From Veillonella_A intestinalis (lineage in GTDB: Bacteria; Bacillota; Negativicutes; Veillonellales; Veillonellaceae), in NCBI RefSeq assembly GCF_943192895.1, contig NZ_CALPCB010000007.1:1-64000 (forward strand): 64,000 nucleotides of DNA, read 5' to 3'. A program made the translations under genes and the position numbers. The notes beneath the pieces are model-generated. The model was not told the DNA's origin and did no database searches. It was given only the letters and a program-made list of their open reading frames with translations. The number at the start of each line of letters is the position of its first letter. Position 1 is the first letter of the stretch. Below, one piece after another: positions 5,955-12,967 of the stretch.

Positions 5955-6172
5955 ATTTTTTTATCCATTTAGTTGATTTACCTTGTAGCGTTGGTGGTTA
6001 TACAAGACAAAACGAAGATGGTACTTACACTATTTTATTAAATGCGCGCTTATCAGTAGCAGAACAACGTAAATCTTATATTCATGAGTTAAGTCATATT
6101 GAAGGCAATGATTTTGATACTGAAATGCAAGCAGATTTATTAGAGCGTATGAGGCATGAAACGGGGTATTAG
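5951..6172 (+). CDS. immA: ImmA/IrrE-like metallopeptidase (short)
   Basis: 73 residues starting at TTG 5951, which overlaps the repressor stop. The zinc-protease motif HELSH is present in RKSYIHELSHIEGNDFDTEM, together with the aspartate/glutamate-rich segment after it that is usual for ImmA/IrrE (DUF955). It is shorter than typical ImmA (about 130-170 aa), so it has the catalytic core with little else. Known ImmA proteins cleave the cognate ImmR/CI repressor on DNA damage, which would make this the induction switch. Confidence 0.82.
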   Translation: MNFFIHLVDLPCSVGGYTRQNEDGTYTILLNARLSVAEQRKSYIHELSHIEGNDFDTEMQADLLERMRHETGY

Positions 6173-6174
6173 TT

Positions 6175-6681
6175 ATGAATATAAGCATAATTTTAAAATA
6201 TATCGGTATTATTACCGTCTCATTACTTTGTATTATTATCTTTTTATTCTTAATAATAAAAATTAGAAGATTTTTTTTCGAGTTAGGAAAACCTTGGAGA
6301 GAAATCAATAGAAAAGGTATGTTACTTCATGCGCGATTATCCGGTCTAGAGTTAAAGAGAGCCCAAGACAATAACGAAGAATACGATAGAAATAACACTT
6401 ATTTACTTTTGTATGAAGCCTGTGGTGGAGACAATCCTGAAATTATTATCAATTGCATTATTGATGACGATTATTTAATTAACGGACTAATAAACATATT
6501 AACACATTCAACTGTTTTTTCTTCATTACAATGGAATCAACAAGAAAATATACTTAATTTCATTGAAAATGAAATACAGATGTCTCCACAAATTGTATTA
6601 GTAATCAGAGTTAAAGAATTTTTTGGAAATGAATCTGCCGCTAATTATATACTGGATATAATTACAGGAAGATTAATATAA
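6175..6681 (+). CDS. Membrane-anchored prophage protein of unknown function
   Basis: 168 residues. Residues about 5-28 form one transmembrane helix (IGIITVSLLCIIIFLFLIIK), followed by a basic juxtamembrane segment (RRFFFELGKPWREINRKG) and a mainly helical cytoplasmic domain. No family recognised. It follows the ImmA gene by 2 nt and so is probably expressed in the lysogen, a typical spot for superinfection exclusion or lysogenic conversion genes. That role is inferred only from position and membrane topology. Confidence 0.7.
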   Translation: MNISIILKYIGIITVSLLCIIIFLFLIIKIRRFFFELGKPWREINRKGMLLHARLSGLELKRAQDNNEEYDRNNTYLLLYEACGGDNPEIIINCIIDDDYLINGLINILTHSTVFSSLQWNQQENILNFIENEIQMSPQIVLVIRVKEFFGNESAANYILDIITGRLI

Positions 6682-6791
6682 CAATTAGTATTATCTTTTG
6701 GTCGATTGTTTTGTTATTGGTTAATTTGGTTTAAAGAGTAAAGGATTTTAGCCGAATTAGTGAATCTATGGAGTAGATATTGTAGTTAAAT

Positions 6792-6819
6792 AAAAACCTC
6801 ACCTATTGAAATGGTAAGG
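6792..6819 (-). terminator. Minus-strand terminator with no evident upstream gene
   Basis: On the minus strand CCTTACC and GGTGAGG form a 7-bp stem with one mismatch around a 9-nt loop, followed by TTTTT. No minus-strand gene ends here, so it may end a short antisense or small RNA starting at about 6830-6930, or insulate the lysogeny genes. Confidence 0.45.
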
Positions 6820-6932
6820 ATAGCACTACAAACATATTCTATTTCATATATTTTTAAGCAATATTCTAACTATTTAAACTGATGTTATTTCGAATATTGT
6901 GTAAAACACACCTTAATTTCTATTTCCATATA

Positions 6933-6961
6933 TTGACGACATACACGATGGGTGTTATTAT
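6933..6961 (+). promoter_or_regulatory. Promoter for the Abi-associated small RNA
   Basis: TTGACG at 6933-6938 and TATTAT at 6956-6961 with a 17-bp spacer, near sigma-A consensus. The spacer contains GATGGGT (6948-6954), identical to the 3' arm of the terminator stem downstream (7021-7027). The expected start point is about 6968-6972. Confidence 0.65.
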
Positions 6962-6968
6962 AATATCA

Positions 6969-7035
6969 ACAGTACCCATCACGCTTAGATATTGAATATA
7001 ATTCATATCTAGCGCACCAGGATGGGTCTTTTTTT
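6969..7035 (+). ncRNA. Structured small RNA upstream of the Abi gene (abiF-type RNA candidate)
   Basis: About 65 nt with an almost continuous fold. ACCCATC (6974-6980) pairs with GATGGGT (7021-7027). CGC (6982-6984) pairs with GCG (7012-7014). TAGATA (6986-6991) pairs with TATCTA (7006-7011) and TGAAT (6993-6997) with ATTCA (7001-7005), leaving a 3-nt loop and single-base bulges. CTTTTTTT follows at 7028-7035, so the outer stem acts as a terminator. The Abi start codon lies 20 nt further on. Comparative work has described a structured RNA upstream of abiF-type genes, and such RNAs are thought to act as antitoxin or guide-like partners. Membership in that class is inferred. Confidence 0.65.
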
Positions 7036-7054
7036 ATACACGAAAGGTTTTTAT

Positions 7055-8086
7055 ATGATTATAAAGGAACCACTTACTATTAAAGAGCAAGTCAAACGAC
7101 TTGCTTCTAGAGGATTAGAAATTGATGACGTCGAGGAATTAGAAACTTGGCTAAAAAATGTAGGATATTACCGCTTAAGTGGTTACTGGTGGGTATACGA
7201 AGATAAATATCCTAATGTAAGTCCCCGAAATCATAAATTTAAACCTGATATTTCATGGAAGAAAATAAAACATACCTATATTTTTGACCAAAAATTCCGC
7301 AACACTATGTTTACAGCTATTGAAAAAATAGAAGTCGCACTAAAGTCATTATGGGCACAACATTTATCAACAACTTATAATACTTCGCATCCTCACGAAC
7401 GCAAAGATTTGTTCAAAGATGAAATATATCACAACAAAAACCCTTATACCACTTTAATAAATAACTATAAAGACAGCAAAGAACCGTATGCAATTCATTA
7501 TAGAACTAAATATCCAGAGTTAAAAACTCCTCCTATTTGGGTCGTTACGCTAATCTTGACATTAGGTGATTTTTCTAATTGGCTAAAAGCAACCCCTAGC
7601 AAAGATTGTAAAGCAATAGTTAAGGATTTTCCTTATTCTCAAAAAGAAATAATCTCTATCTTAAGCCATTTACGTTGGGTAAGAAATGTATGTGCTCATA
7701 ACGGACGCCTTTGGAACAAACGCACACCTTTTGTATTTGAAGCTCCAAATAGTGCTAAAGCAAGACTCATTTTTTCTAAAAAAGACCCAGCAAAACTAGA
7801 TAGTAAAATCTATAATACTATCATTGTAATGTCAGATATATTAAAAGTAATCGATCCTAATTATCCTTTTACTTATTTTATAAAAGACATGATTCAAAAA
7901 AATAAGCATATCGATGCCGAACACATGGGTTTTCCATCAAACTGGTTAGAGCTCGATGAATGGAAAAATCCTACACCTGAACACAAATATAATAAAAAGA
8001 GAACTAGTCACAAACAAAACAAAAAACCTATCACTCTAAATCCAATTACACCATTATTCCATAGTCGATTGTGGAGAAAAAACTAA
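7055..8086 (+). CDS. AbiD/AbiF-type abortive infection protein (Abi_2, HEPN-like)
   Basis: 343 residues from ATG 7055, which has GAAAGG at good spacing; the upstream ATG at 7022 lies in the RNA hairpin. The N-terminus carries the Abi_2 hallmark (LKNVGYYRLSGYWWVYE). A motif of the R-x4-H type, RNVCAH at residues 210-215, sits in HLRWVRNVCAHNGRLWN, as in HEPN RNases. Family members cause abortive infection or toxicity, probably by RNA cleavage. Carriage between immunity genes and integrase fits a prophage-borne defence against other phages. The basic C-terminal tail (YNKKRTSHKQNKKP) could bind RNA. Confidence 0.88.
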   Translation: MIIKEPLTIKEQVKRLASRGLEIDDVEELETWLKNVGYYRLSGYWWVYEDKYPNVSPRNHKFKPDISWKKIKHTYIFDQKFRNTMFTAIEKIEVALKSLWAQHLSTTYNTSHPHERKDLFKDEIYHNKNPYTTLINNYKDSKEPYAIHYRTKYPELKTPPIWVVTLILTLGDFSNWLKATPSKDCKAIVKDFPYSQKEIISILSHLRWVRNVCAHNGRLWNKRTPFVFEAPNSAKARLIFSKKDPAKLDSKIYNTIIVMSDILKVIDPNYPFTYFIKDMIQKNKHIDAEHMGFPSNWLELDEWKNPTPEHKYNKKRTSHKQNKKPITLNPITPLFHSRLWRKN

Positions 8087-8112
8087 AAAAATCCCCCCTG
8101 CGCCAACAGGAT
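8085..8112 (-). repeat. First copy of a CTGCGCCAACAG-containing repeat
   Basis: AAAAAAATCCCCC followed by CTGCGCCAACAGGAT, directly after the Abi stop codon. On the minus strand CCTG/CAGG can pair and a run of T follows, so it is a weak leftward terminator. The same core recurs at 8255-8289. Confidence 0.5.
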
Positions 8113-8185
8113 AAAAAAACTAATATTCTACACTAAAGTCTAGACAAAACACTCTAGATTAATACCACTAAATTCACAAAATAGT

Positions 8186-8207
8186 TGGAGATAAAATTTT
8201 ATCTCCA
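8186..8207. repeat. Perfect 22-bp palindrome extended by a 6-bp stem
   Basis: The 22 bp are self-complementary with no loop (arms TGGAGATAAAA and TTTTATCTCCA). One bulged T then separates a further 6-bp pairing, AAATAG at 8179-8184 with CTATTT at 8208-8213. No U-run follows, so it is not a normal terminator; a protein-binding dyad or cruciform is more likely. Confidence 0.6.
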
Positions 8208-8254
8208 CTATTTCGGTTAAAATGGTGGTGCAAATTATTTACTTTTTTCCAAAC

Positions 8255-8289
8255 AAAAAAATCCCCCACCTGCGCCAACAGATGAGGGA
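8255..8289 (-). terminator. Second repeat copy, minus-strand terminator before int
   Basis: TCCC...GGGA (8262-8265 with 8286-8289) and inner CTG/CAG pairing form an imperfect hairpin around CGCCAA. A run of seven A on the plus strand at 8255-8261 gives a U-run on the minus strand. It would end a leftward transcript starting near 8330, where TATAAT occurs on the minus strand, but no gene is there. Confidence 0.5.
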
Positions 8290-8301
8290 CGCCAATACAG
8301 C

Positions 8302-8349
8302 ACTTAGAGCGCTATATCTACAGTAATTAAATTATAACACGCTCTAAGT
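8302..8349. promoter_or_regulatory. 10-bp inverted repeat upstream of integrase
   Basis: ACTTAGAGCG (8302-8311) and CGCTCTAAGT (8340-8349) are exact reverse complements 28 bp apart. Located 44-91 bp before the integrase start, they could be paired sites for a regulator or excisionase controlling int. Confidence 0.5.
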
Positions 8350-8392
8350 CTATTCACTATACCTATTTTTAGACAAGGAGCGTGATTTTTTT

Positions 8393-9475
8393 ATGCCGAT
8401 AAAATTCAATAAAACCTTACGCAAAAAGGACAACGGTTGGCAAGTAATTATTAGCTATAAAACATCCACTAGTAAATGGCGTCAAAAATCCAAACAAGGT
8501 TTTGAAGAAAAGTGGATAGCTAAAAACTACGGTGACGATCTAATAGAGCAAATAAAAAAAGAGGCAGACCTTAATACTGACTACAAAGGAATCACTTTAG
8601 AAGAATTTACAGAGATATATAAAGCCGATAATAGAGATCGATTAACCTATAATACACTACAAGCAACAAAATATGCAGTAAAAGCTTTAGGTAATGTAAG
8701 ATTTAAGTCTATTGAAGAAATAACCCTATTAGATATAAACAAGAAATTTAGAGAATCTAAACTATCAACATCTACTAAAAATTTATATATTCGCTTATTA
8801 AAAATAATTTTCAAGTACGCCGTATCTCCCTATAAAATCATAGCTCACAGTCCACTTAACGCTGTTAAAGAGCATAAAGAGAAAAAGAATATTACTCAGC
8901 ACATATCATCTAAGGTTTACACGGCAAATGAGATAGAATCATTATTTACTGGGCTGAAAAATAAAAAGAAAAAGGAATACTATTACCAATGTTGCTTAGC
9001 TTATTACTGTGGCCTACGATATGGCGAAATAGTAGGGTTATCTTGGCTCGATATTAATTTTAATGAAAAAACTCTTTCTGTGTCTAGGCAAGTTGCTCGA
9101 ACAAGTACCAAAAAATATAGCTTAACAGCCCCTAAAACAGCGGGAAGCATTCGAACCATACCGATGCCTCCGAAATTAATTGAAACGCTCTTAGAGTACA
9201 AAAAAATAGCCCCACAGAATGATAAACAACTATTGTTTCTCAGAAATTCCAGTACAAACTTTGTAAATGCCTATATCCATACTATCATCAAAGATAAAAA
9301 TTTTCACGATTTACGGCATACATACGCAACAACACTCTTAGCGAATGGTGTTGATATAAAAACGGTTGCAGCCCTGTTAGGCGATACTGTACAGACTGTA
9401 ATTAACAACTATATACACTACACCGAAGAGATGAGAAAAAAGGCAGCTATAGATGTTGCTAATATTTTTAAGTAG
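8393..9475 (+). CDS. int: Tyrosine-type phage integrase
   Basis: 360 residues. An N-terminal AP2-like arm-binding domain (FNKTLRKKDNGWQVIISYKT) is followed by a SAM-like core-binding domain (about 65-150) and the catalytic domain. Catalytic residues are Arg209 (CGLRYGEIVGL), His305 and Arg308 (FHDLRHTYATTLL) and Tyr343 (NNYIHYTEEM). The usual second His/Trp in LLGHxx is Asp here (LLGDT). It integrates and, with an excision factor, excises the prophage. The gene ends beside direct repeats that may be arm sites, placing the attachment site within about 100 bp. Ribosome site AAGGAG is 12 nt before ATG. Confidence 0.97.
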   Translation: MPIKFNKTLRKKDNGWQVIISYKTSTSKWRQKSKQGFEEKWIAKNYGDDLIEQIKKEADLNTDYKGITLEEFTEIYKADNRDRLTYNTLQATKYAVKALGNVRFKSIEEITLLDINKKFRESKLSTSTKNLYIRLLKIIFKYAVSPYKIIAHSPLNAVKEHKEKKNITQHISSKVYTANEIESLFTGLKNKKKKEYYYQCCLAYYCGLRYGEIVGLSWLDINFNEKTLSVSRQVARTSTKKYSLTAPKTAGSIRTIPMPPKLIETLLEYKKIAPQNDKQLLFLRNSSTNFVNAYIHTIIKDKNFHDLRHTYATTLLANGVDIKTVAALLGDTVQTVINNYIHYTEEMRKKAAIDVANIFK

Positions 9476-9586
9476 TTTTTTGACGATTATTTGCCGATTA
9501 CTTGCAAAACGCCTGTATCTAAGCCTTTTATAAGTTTTATTACACTACACCATATTATATCAAATTTCGCCCTTTTTTTGAATAAA
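9476..9586. other. Probable prophage attachment site region (attR)
   Basis: Starts just after int with two 11-bp-spaced repeats, GACGATTATTTG (9482-9493) and GCCGATTACTTG (9493-9504), which resemble integrase arm-binding sites. The region up to the lpxA terminator at 9587 must hold the phage-host junction, because host genes begin beyond it. No tRNA is present. The core cannot be defined without the left end. Confidence 0.55.
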
Positions 9587-9643
9587 AAGAGCCTTCCCTT
9601 TCAAGGTCAAACTACTCCTTTGACCCGTTAAGGCAAGACTCTT
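9587..9643 (-). terminator. Terminator after lpxA
   Basis: Compound hairpin: AAGAG/CTCTT and CCTT/AAGG form the outer stem, and GGTCAAA (9605-9611) pairs with TTTGACC (9619-9625) inside. On the minus strand the stem is followed by TTTTTATT. It closes the lipid A operon and separates it from the prophage. Confidence 0.75.
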
Positions 9644-9648
9644 ACATT

Positions 9649-10461
9649 TTAATCACGGCGAGTTCGCATAATACCGCGGTCTGCATTGCGCAAGAAACGC
9701 AATAAATTTTCAATTTCGACGGAGGAATTCAATTGTAATTCCATTTCTTCAATAGCTCGCGATAAGCTATAACCAGACCGATAAATAATACGAAACGCTT
9801 GTTTTAAATCATGACGCACATCTTCTGAAATACCAGCGCGGGATAACCCTACTGAATTCAAACCAATAACACGTGCTGGTTGCCCATCAGCAATTACATA
9901 TGGCGGAATATCTTGAACTACTTTAGCCATACCACCTACCATTGCATTACGACCAATTTTTACAAATTGATGCACACCAGCAATACCACCAATAACAACA
10001 CGATCTTCTACTACTACGTGACCAGCTAGACCAGCGCAATTACTCATGATTACATTATTACCAACAATACAATTATGAGCAATGTGTGTACATGCTTGGA
10101 ATAGGCAATTATTGCCAACTCTTGTTTCTTCACCTTCGCCAGTGGCACGACTAATGGTAACACACTCACGAATTACTGTTTCATCACCAATATTACAAAA
10201 ACTTTTTTCCCCTTTGAACTTTAAATCCTGTGGTTCTAAACCTACAGCTGCACCAGGGTAAATTTCACAACGCTGTCCTATGGTAGTCCATCCACCAACT
10301 ACTACATTCGCACCAATTTGAGTACCGTCACCAATGGTTACGTTTTCCCCAATTACGGCACCAGGACCAATAACAACACCTTTGCCAATTTTGGCATCTG
10401 GATGTACAACAGCTGTGCTATGTATATTGGAGGTAGCATTTTCCATGCCTACTACTATCAT
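9649..10461 (-). CDS. lpxA: UDP-N-acetylglucosamine acyltransferase
   Basis: 270 residues built of hexapeptide repeats (KIGKGVVIGPGAVIGENVTI and onward) forming a left-handed beta-helix, then a helical C-terminal domain (AFRIIYRSGYSLSRAIEEME). The catalytic histidine lies in CTHIAHNCIVG at His129. LpxA transfers a 3-hydroxyacyl chain from ACP to UDP-GlcNAc in the cytoplasm, the first step of lipid A synthesis. ATG 10461 has AAGGAGTG at good spacing; MEN at codon 6 is a less likely start. Last gene of the envelope operon, 198 nt after fabZ, with no signal seen in that gap. Confidence 0.96.
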   Translation of the reverse strand: MIVVGMENATSNIHSTAVVHPDAKIGKGVVIGPGAVIGENVTIGDGTQIGANVVVGGWTTIGQRCEIYPGAAVGLEPQDLKFKGEKSFCNIGDETVIRECVTISRATGEGEETRVGNNCLFQACTHIAHNCIVGNNVIMSNCAGLAGHVVVEDRVVIGGIAGVHQFVKIGRNAMVGGMAKVVQDIPPYVIADGQPARVIGLNSVGLSRAGISEDVRHDLKQAFRIIYRSGYSLSRAIEEMELQLNSSVEIENLLRFLRNADRGIMRTRRD

Positions 10462-10659
10462 CTATGTCACTCCTTGCTCTGTTGAGATTGCGACTTTTGT
10501 TTCACATACTTTCCTTATTAATTACATAATCGTAGTAAAACAAAAATATTGAACTGCTATTTTACAGAACTTTTCACTCTAAAACAGAGAATTTTATCTA
10601 ATAACATGGAGAAAATATACGCTTAACACACTTTCTCTTAATATTTCAACATTTTTCAC

Positions 10660-11085
10660 TTATACAAGCGCAAACATGTATTCTCCAGTAACAGCTAATT
10701 TATCACCTACGTAAGCTTTACCTTCTACTTTACCCATTTTACCCTTGATTTTTACAACTTCTACTTCCATGCGTACTTGATCGCCTGGTTTTACAGGATG
10801 ACGGAAACGAACTTTATCAATCCCTGTAAACATTGGTGTAAGTCCACGATTTTCTTCTGGATATAAGAGAGCAATGCCCCCTACTTGCGCCATTGCTTCA
10901 GTAAGTAAAACGCCTGGCATTACAGGATTTCCAGGAAAATGGCCTTGGAAGAATAATTCATTCATAGTAGCATTTTTAATGCCTACGGCACGTTTCATTG
11001 GTTCCAATTCAATAATGCGATCCACTAATAAAAATGGATAACGATGTGGTAAAATCTCCATAATTTCTTCAATATTAAGAATCAT
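10660..11085 (-). CDS. fabZ: 3-hydroxyacyl-ACP dehydratase
   Basis: 141-residue hot-dog fold dehydratase. The active-site motif is FFQGHFPGNPVMPGVLLTEA, with His49 and Glu63 as the catalytic pair. It dehydrates 3-hydroxyacyl-ACP in fatty acid elongation and so competes for the same substrates LpxA and LpxD use. Its position between lpxC and lpxA is common in diderms and is thought to balance phospholipid and lipid A synthesis. It lies 1 nt after lpxC, and its length is normal. Confidence 0.97.
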   Translation of the reverse strand: MILNIEEIMEILPHRYPFLLVDRIIELEPMKRAVGIKNATMNELFFQGHFPGNPVMPGVLLTEAMAQVGGIALLYPEENRGLTPMFTGIDKVRFRHPVKPGDQVRMEVEVVKIKGKMGKVEGKAYVGDKLAVTGEYMFALV

Positions 11086-11086
11086 G

Positions 11087-11923
11087 TTAATCCTCCTTCA
11101 TTTCTTGCAAAATTTGACGGGCTAAACGAGAATTTAATTCATGACTCGATTTTAACCCAATAATATGCCCTTTAATAGGGCCGAGGAGAAACAAGTCCCC
11201 TAAAATATCAAGTATTTTATGACGAACTAATTCATCATCATAACGCGGTACGGACAAACAAGAGGTATCATCATAGACTAACACATTATCCGTGTTACCA
11301 CCTTTAGCTAGCCCCATAGCCTGTAACTGCTCGAGCTCATTCATAAAGCCAATTGTGCGAGCTGGTGAAATTTCCTTTTCAAAAACAGCTTCGGAATCTA
11401 AATGAATATCCACCTGCTGTGTTCCTAACAAAGGATGATTATTAATAGACGTAAAGGTTACGCGCAATCCATCATAAGGAACAATCAAAATATAGCGGTC
11501 GCCATCATAAATGGCATGAGATTGTTTCACCGCATACATAGCTCGTTTAGTATCTAATTCTTTAATGCCTGCTTTTTTCATCAAATCAACGAATACAGCG
11601 GCACTCCCATCACCAACAGGTGGTTCTGGTGAATTTAATTCTACATAGCAGTTATCAATACCTAAACCATAAAAGGCAGCTAATAAATGTTCTACAGTAA
11701 ATACTTTAGCTTCGCCAGCTTCCAATGTAGTCGCACGATTAGTGTTAGTCACATTTTCAGGGCTTGCTTTTACTGAAGGATGTCCTGGTAAATCAGTACG
11801 TACAAAGATGATGCCTGTATTAGCCTCTGCGGGACGCAACGTCATGGTCACCGGCAAGCCACTATGGAGTCCTGTTCCTTCATAGGTAATCTCCTTAACA
11901 AGCGTCTTTTGCTTTAATACCAT
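11087..11923 (-). CDS. lpxC: UDP-3-O-acyl-N-acetylglucosamine deacetylase
   Basis: 278 residues from ATG 11921-11923 (AAGGAGGAGG ribosome site); a longer frame to 11971 is not supported. Motifs for the zinc deacetylase are ITYEGTGLHSG at the start, VEHLLAAFYGLGIDN (zinc His), VRHKILDILGDLFLLG (zinc His and Asp) and GLKSSHELN (catalytic His). It performs the committed step of lipid A synthesis in the cytoplasm. Not fused to FabZ, unlike in Bacteroidetes. Confidence 0.97.
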   Translation of the reverse strand: MVLKQKTLVKEITYEGTGLHSGLPVTMTLRPAEANTGIIFVRTDLPGHPSVKASPENVTNTNRATTLEAGEAKVFTVEHLLAAFYGLGIDNCYVELNSPEPPVGDGSAAVFVDLMKKAGIKELDTKRAMYAVKQSHAIYDGDRYILIVPYDGLRVTFTSINNHPLLGTQQVDIHLDSEAVFEKEISPARTIGFMNELEQLQAMGLAKGGNTDNVLVYDDTSCLSVPRYDDELVRHKILDILGDLFLLGPIKGHIIGLKSSHELNSRLARQILQEMKED

Positions 11924-12052
11924 ACGCCTCCTCCTTTCCTCTATTGACGATTCAACTCTTGCAATACACATACATCACTTCTGATGTCTATAGTCTTAAA
12001 TGACACTGTTATTCATTATATACTATTCTCTAAAAACAAGGCAAGCTATTGC

Positions 12053-12958
12053 CTAGTCTTTCATTGGATCTGGTGGCACTTCAATCTTGCCGCCATAATA
12101 GCGACGAGTCCACTTCCAACGATTATGAATCCAGAACCAATCTTCTGGATAACGACGAATATAATCTTCAATCCATTCATTGAGTTGAGTCAATGTAACA
12201 GCGGTGTCACGTCTTTTATCCTCTGTATGCTCTGCATAAAATGGTTTATAGGCAGTCACAATATATTTTCCTTTATACTCATCATAACGAATTGTGACAG
12301 GAATAATAGGTACATCTCGCATACGTCCCATAACAGCTGGTCCTACAGGTGTTAATGTTTCATAGCCAAAAAATGGTACTAATTGACCTTTATCACCCGG
12401 GTCTTGGTCCATGATTAAACCAATCATAGCCCCGCCATGAAGTTCTTTAACCATTTCACGAACACCCGTTTTATAGGTAACATGTTGATGCATAATAGCT
12501 CTATATTCATTAATAAACTTATCTGCATCACCATTTTGCTTCATAGCCACAGAAATAAGCGGATACCCTTCAGACGCTAAGATGCCGCCTAGTAATTCCC
12601 AGTTACTACTGTGAATCGCCATTAAAACAGCTCCTTTGCCACCTTCCTGAGCATCATCAAGATATTCTCGGTCAACCCACTCAAACATCTCTTTATATTT
12701 ACCATCTTTAATTTCTGGATAGCGCAATACATCGATAATCATACGACCAAAGCGAGTCGTGCTTTTCTTCGCAATGCGCCTAGCTTCGGCTGGATCATCT
12801 GTTATATTGCAAAACAAAATCTGTCCAATGGCCAATTTACGGCGCTTCGGTGGCAAACAAAGCCAACACAATTCCCCCAGCAGATGCCCAATGGCATACT
12901 GTAAGCTATGAGGTAACGCACAGATTACGGCGCTAAACAGTTTCATAAATCTATACAT
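12053..12958 (-). CDS. lpxL: Lipid A lauroyl acyltransferase family protein
   Basis: 301 residues of the LpxL/HtrB family. An N-terminal hydrophobic helix (residues 5-35) anchors it to the inner membrane. The H-x4-E catalytic motif appears as AIHSSNWELLGG, and the conserved end motif is DWFWIHNRWK. It adds secondary acyl chains to Kdo-lipid A or a precursor. The gene lies between lpxD and lpxC and was probably recruited into the early lipid A operon. The exact chain and acceptor cannot be told from sequence. Confidence 0.9.
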   Translation of the reverse strand: MYRFMKLFSAVICALPHSLQYAIGHLLGELCWLCLPPKRRKLAIGQILFCNITDDPAEARRIAKKSTTRFGRMIIDVLRYPEIKDGKYKEMFEWVDREYLDDAQEGGKGAVLMAIHSSNWELLGGILASEGYPLISVAMKQNGDADKFINEYRAIMHQHVTYKTGVREMVKELHGGAMIGLIMDQDPGDKGQLVPFFGYETLTPVGPAVMGRMRDVPIIPVTIRYDEYKGKYIVTAYKPFYAEHTEDKRRDTAVTLTQLNEWIEDYIRRYPEDWFWIHNRWKWTRRYYGGKIEVPPDPMKD

Positions 12959-12967
12959 AGACGCTCC

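Larger units (their letters stand above)
6682..7054. other. 373-nt intergenic region with RNA elements before the Abi gene
   Basis: AT-rich and without a convincing reading frame. It holds a minus-strand terminator-like hairpin (6792-6819), a good plus-strand promoter (6933-6961) and a compact structured RNA ending in a U-run (about 6969-7035), described separately. The stretch 6682-6790 shows nothing recognisable. Confidence 0.6.
8087..8392. other. 306-nt gene-free region between abi and int with repeats
   Basis: No reading frame of note. It contains two similar GC-rich repeats (8090-8112 and 8260-8289), each preceded by an A-run, a long palindrome (8186-8207) and a 10-bp inverted repeat (8302-8349), all listed separately. 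Confidence 0.6.

Noticed and set aside
9476..9586. tRNA gene as the attachment site
   Set aside because: No cloverleaf or CCA-like end could be drawn in this interval.
11984..12355. 123-codon plus-strand frame opposite lpxL
   Set aside because: Shadow of the conserved acyltransferase coding region.
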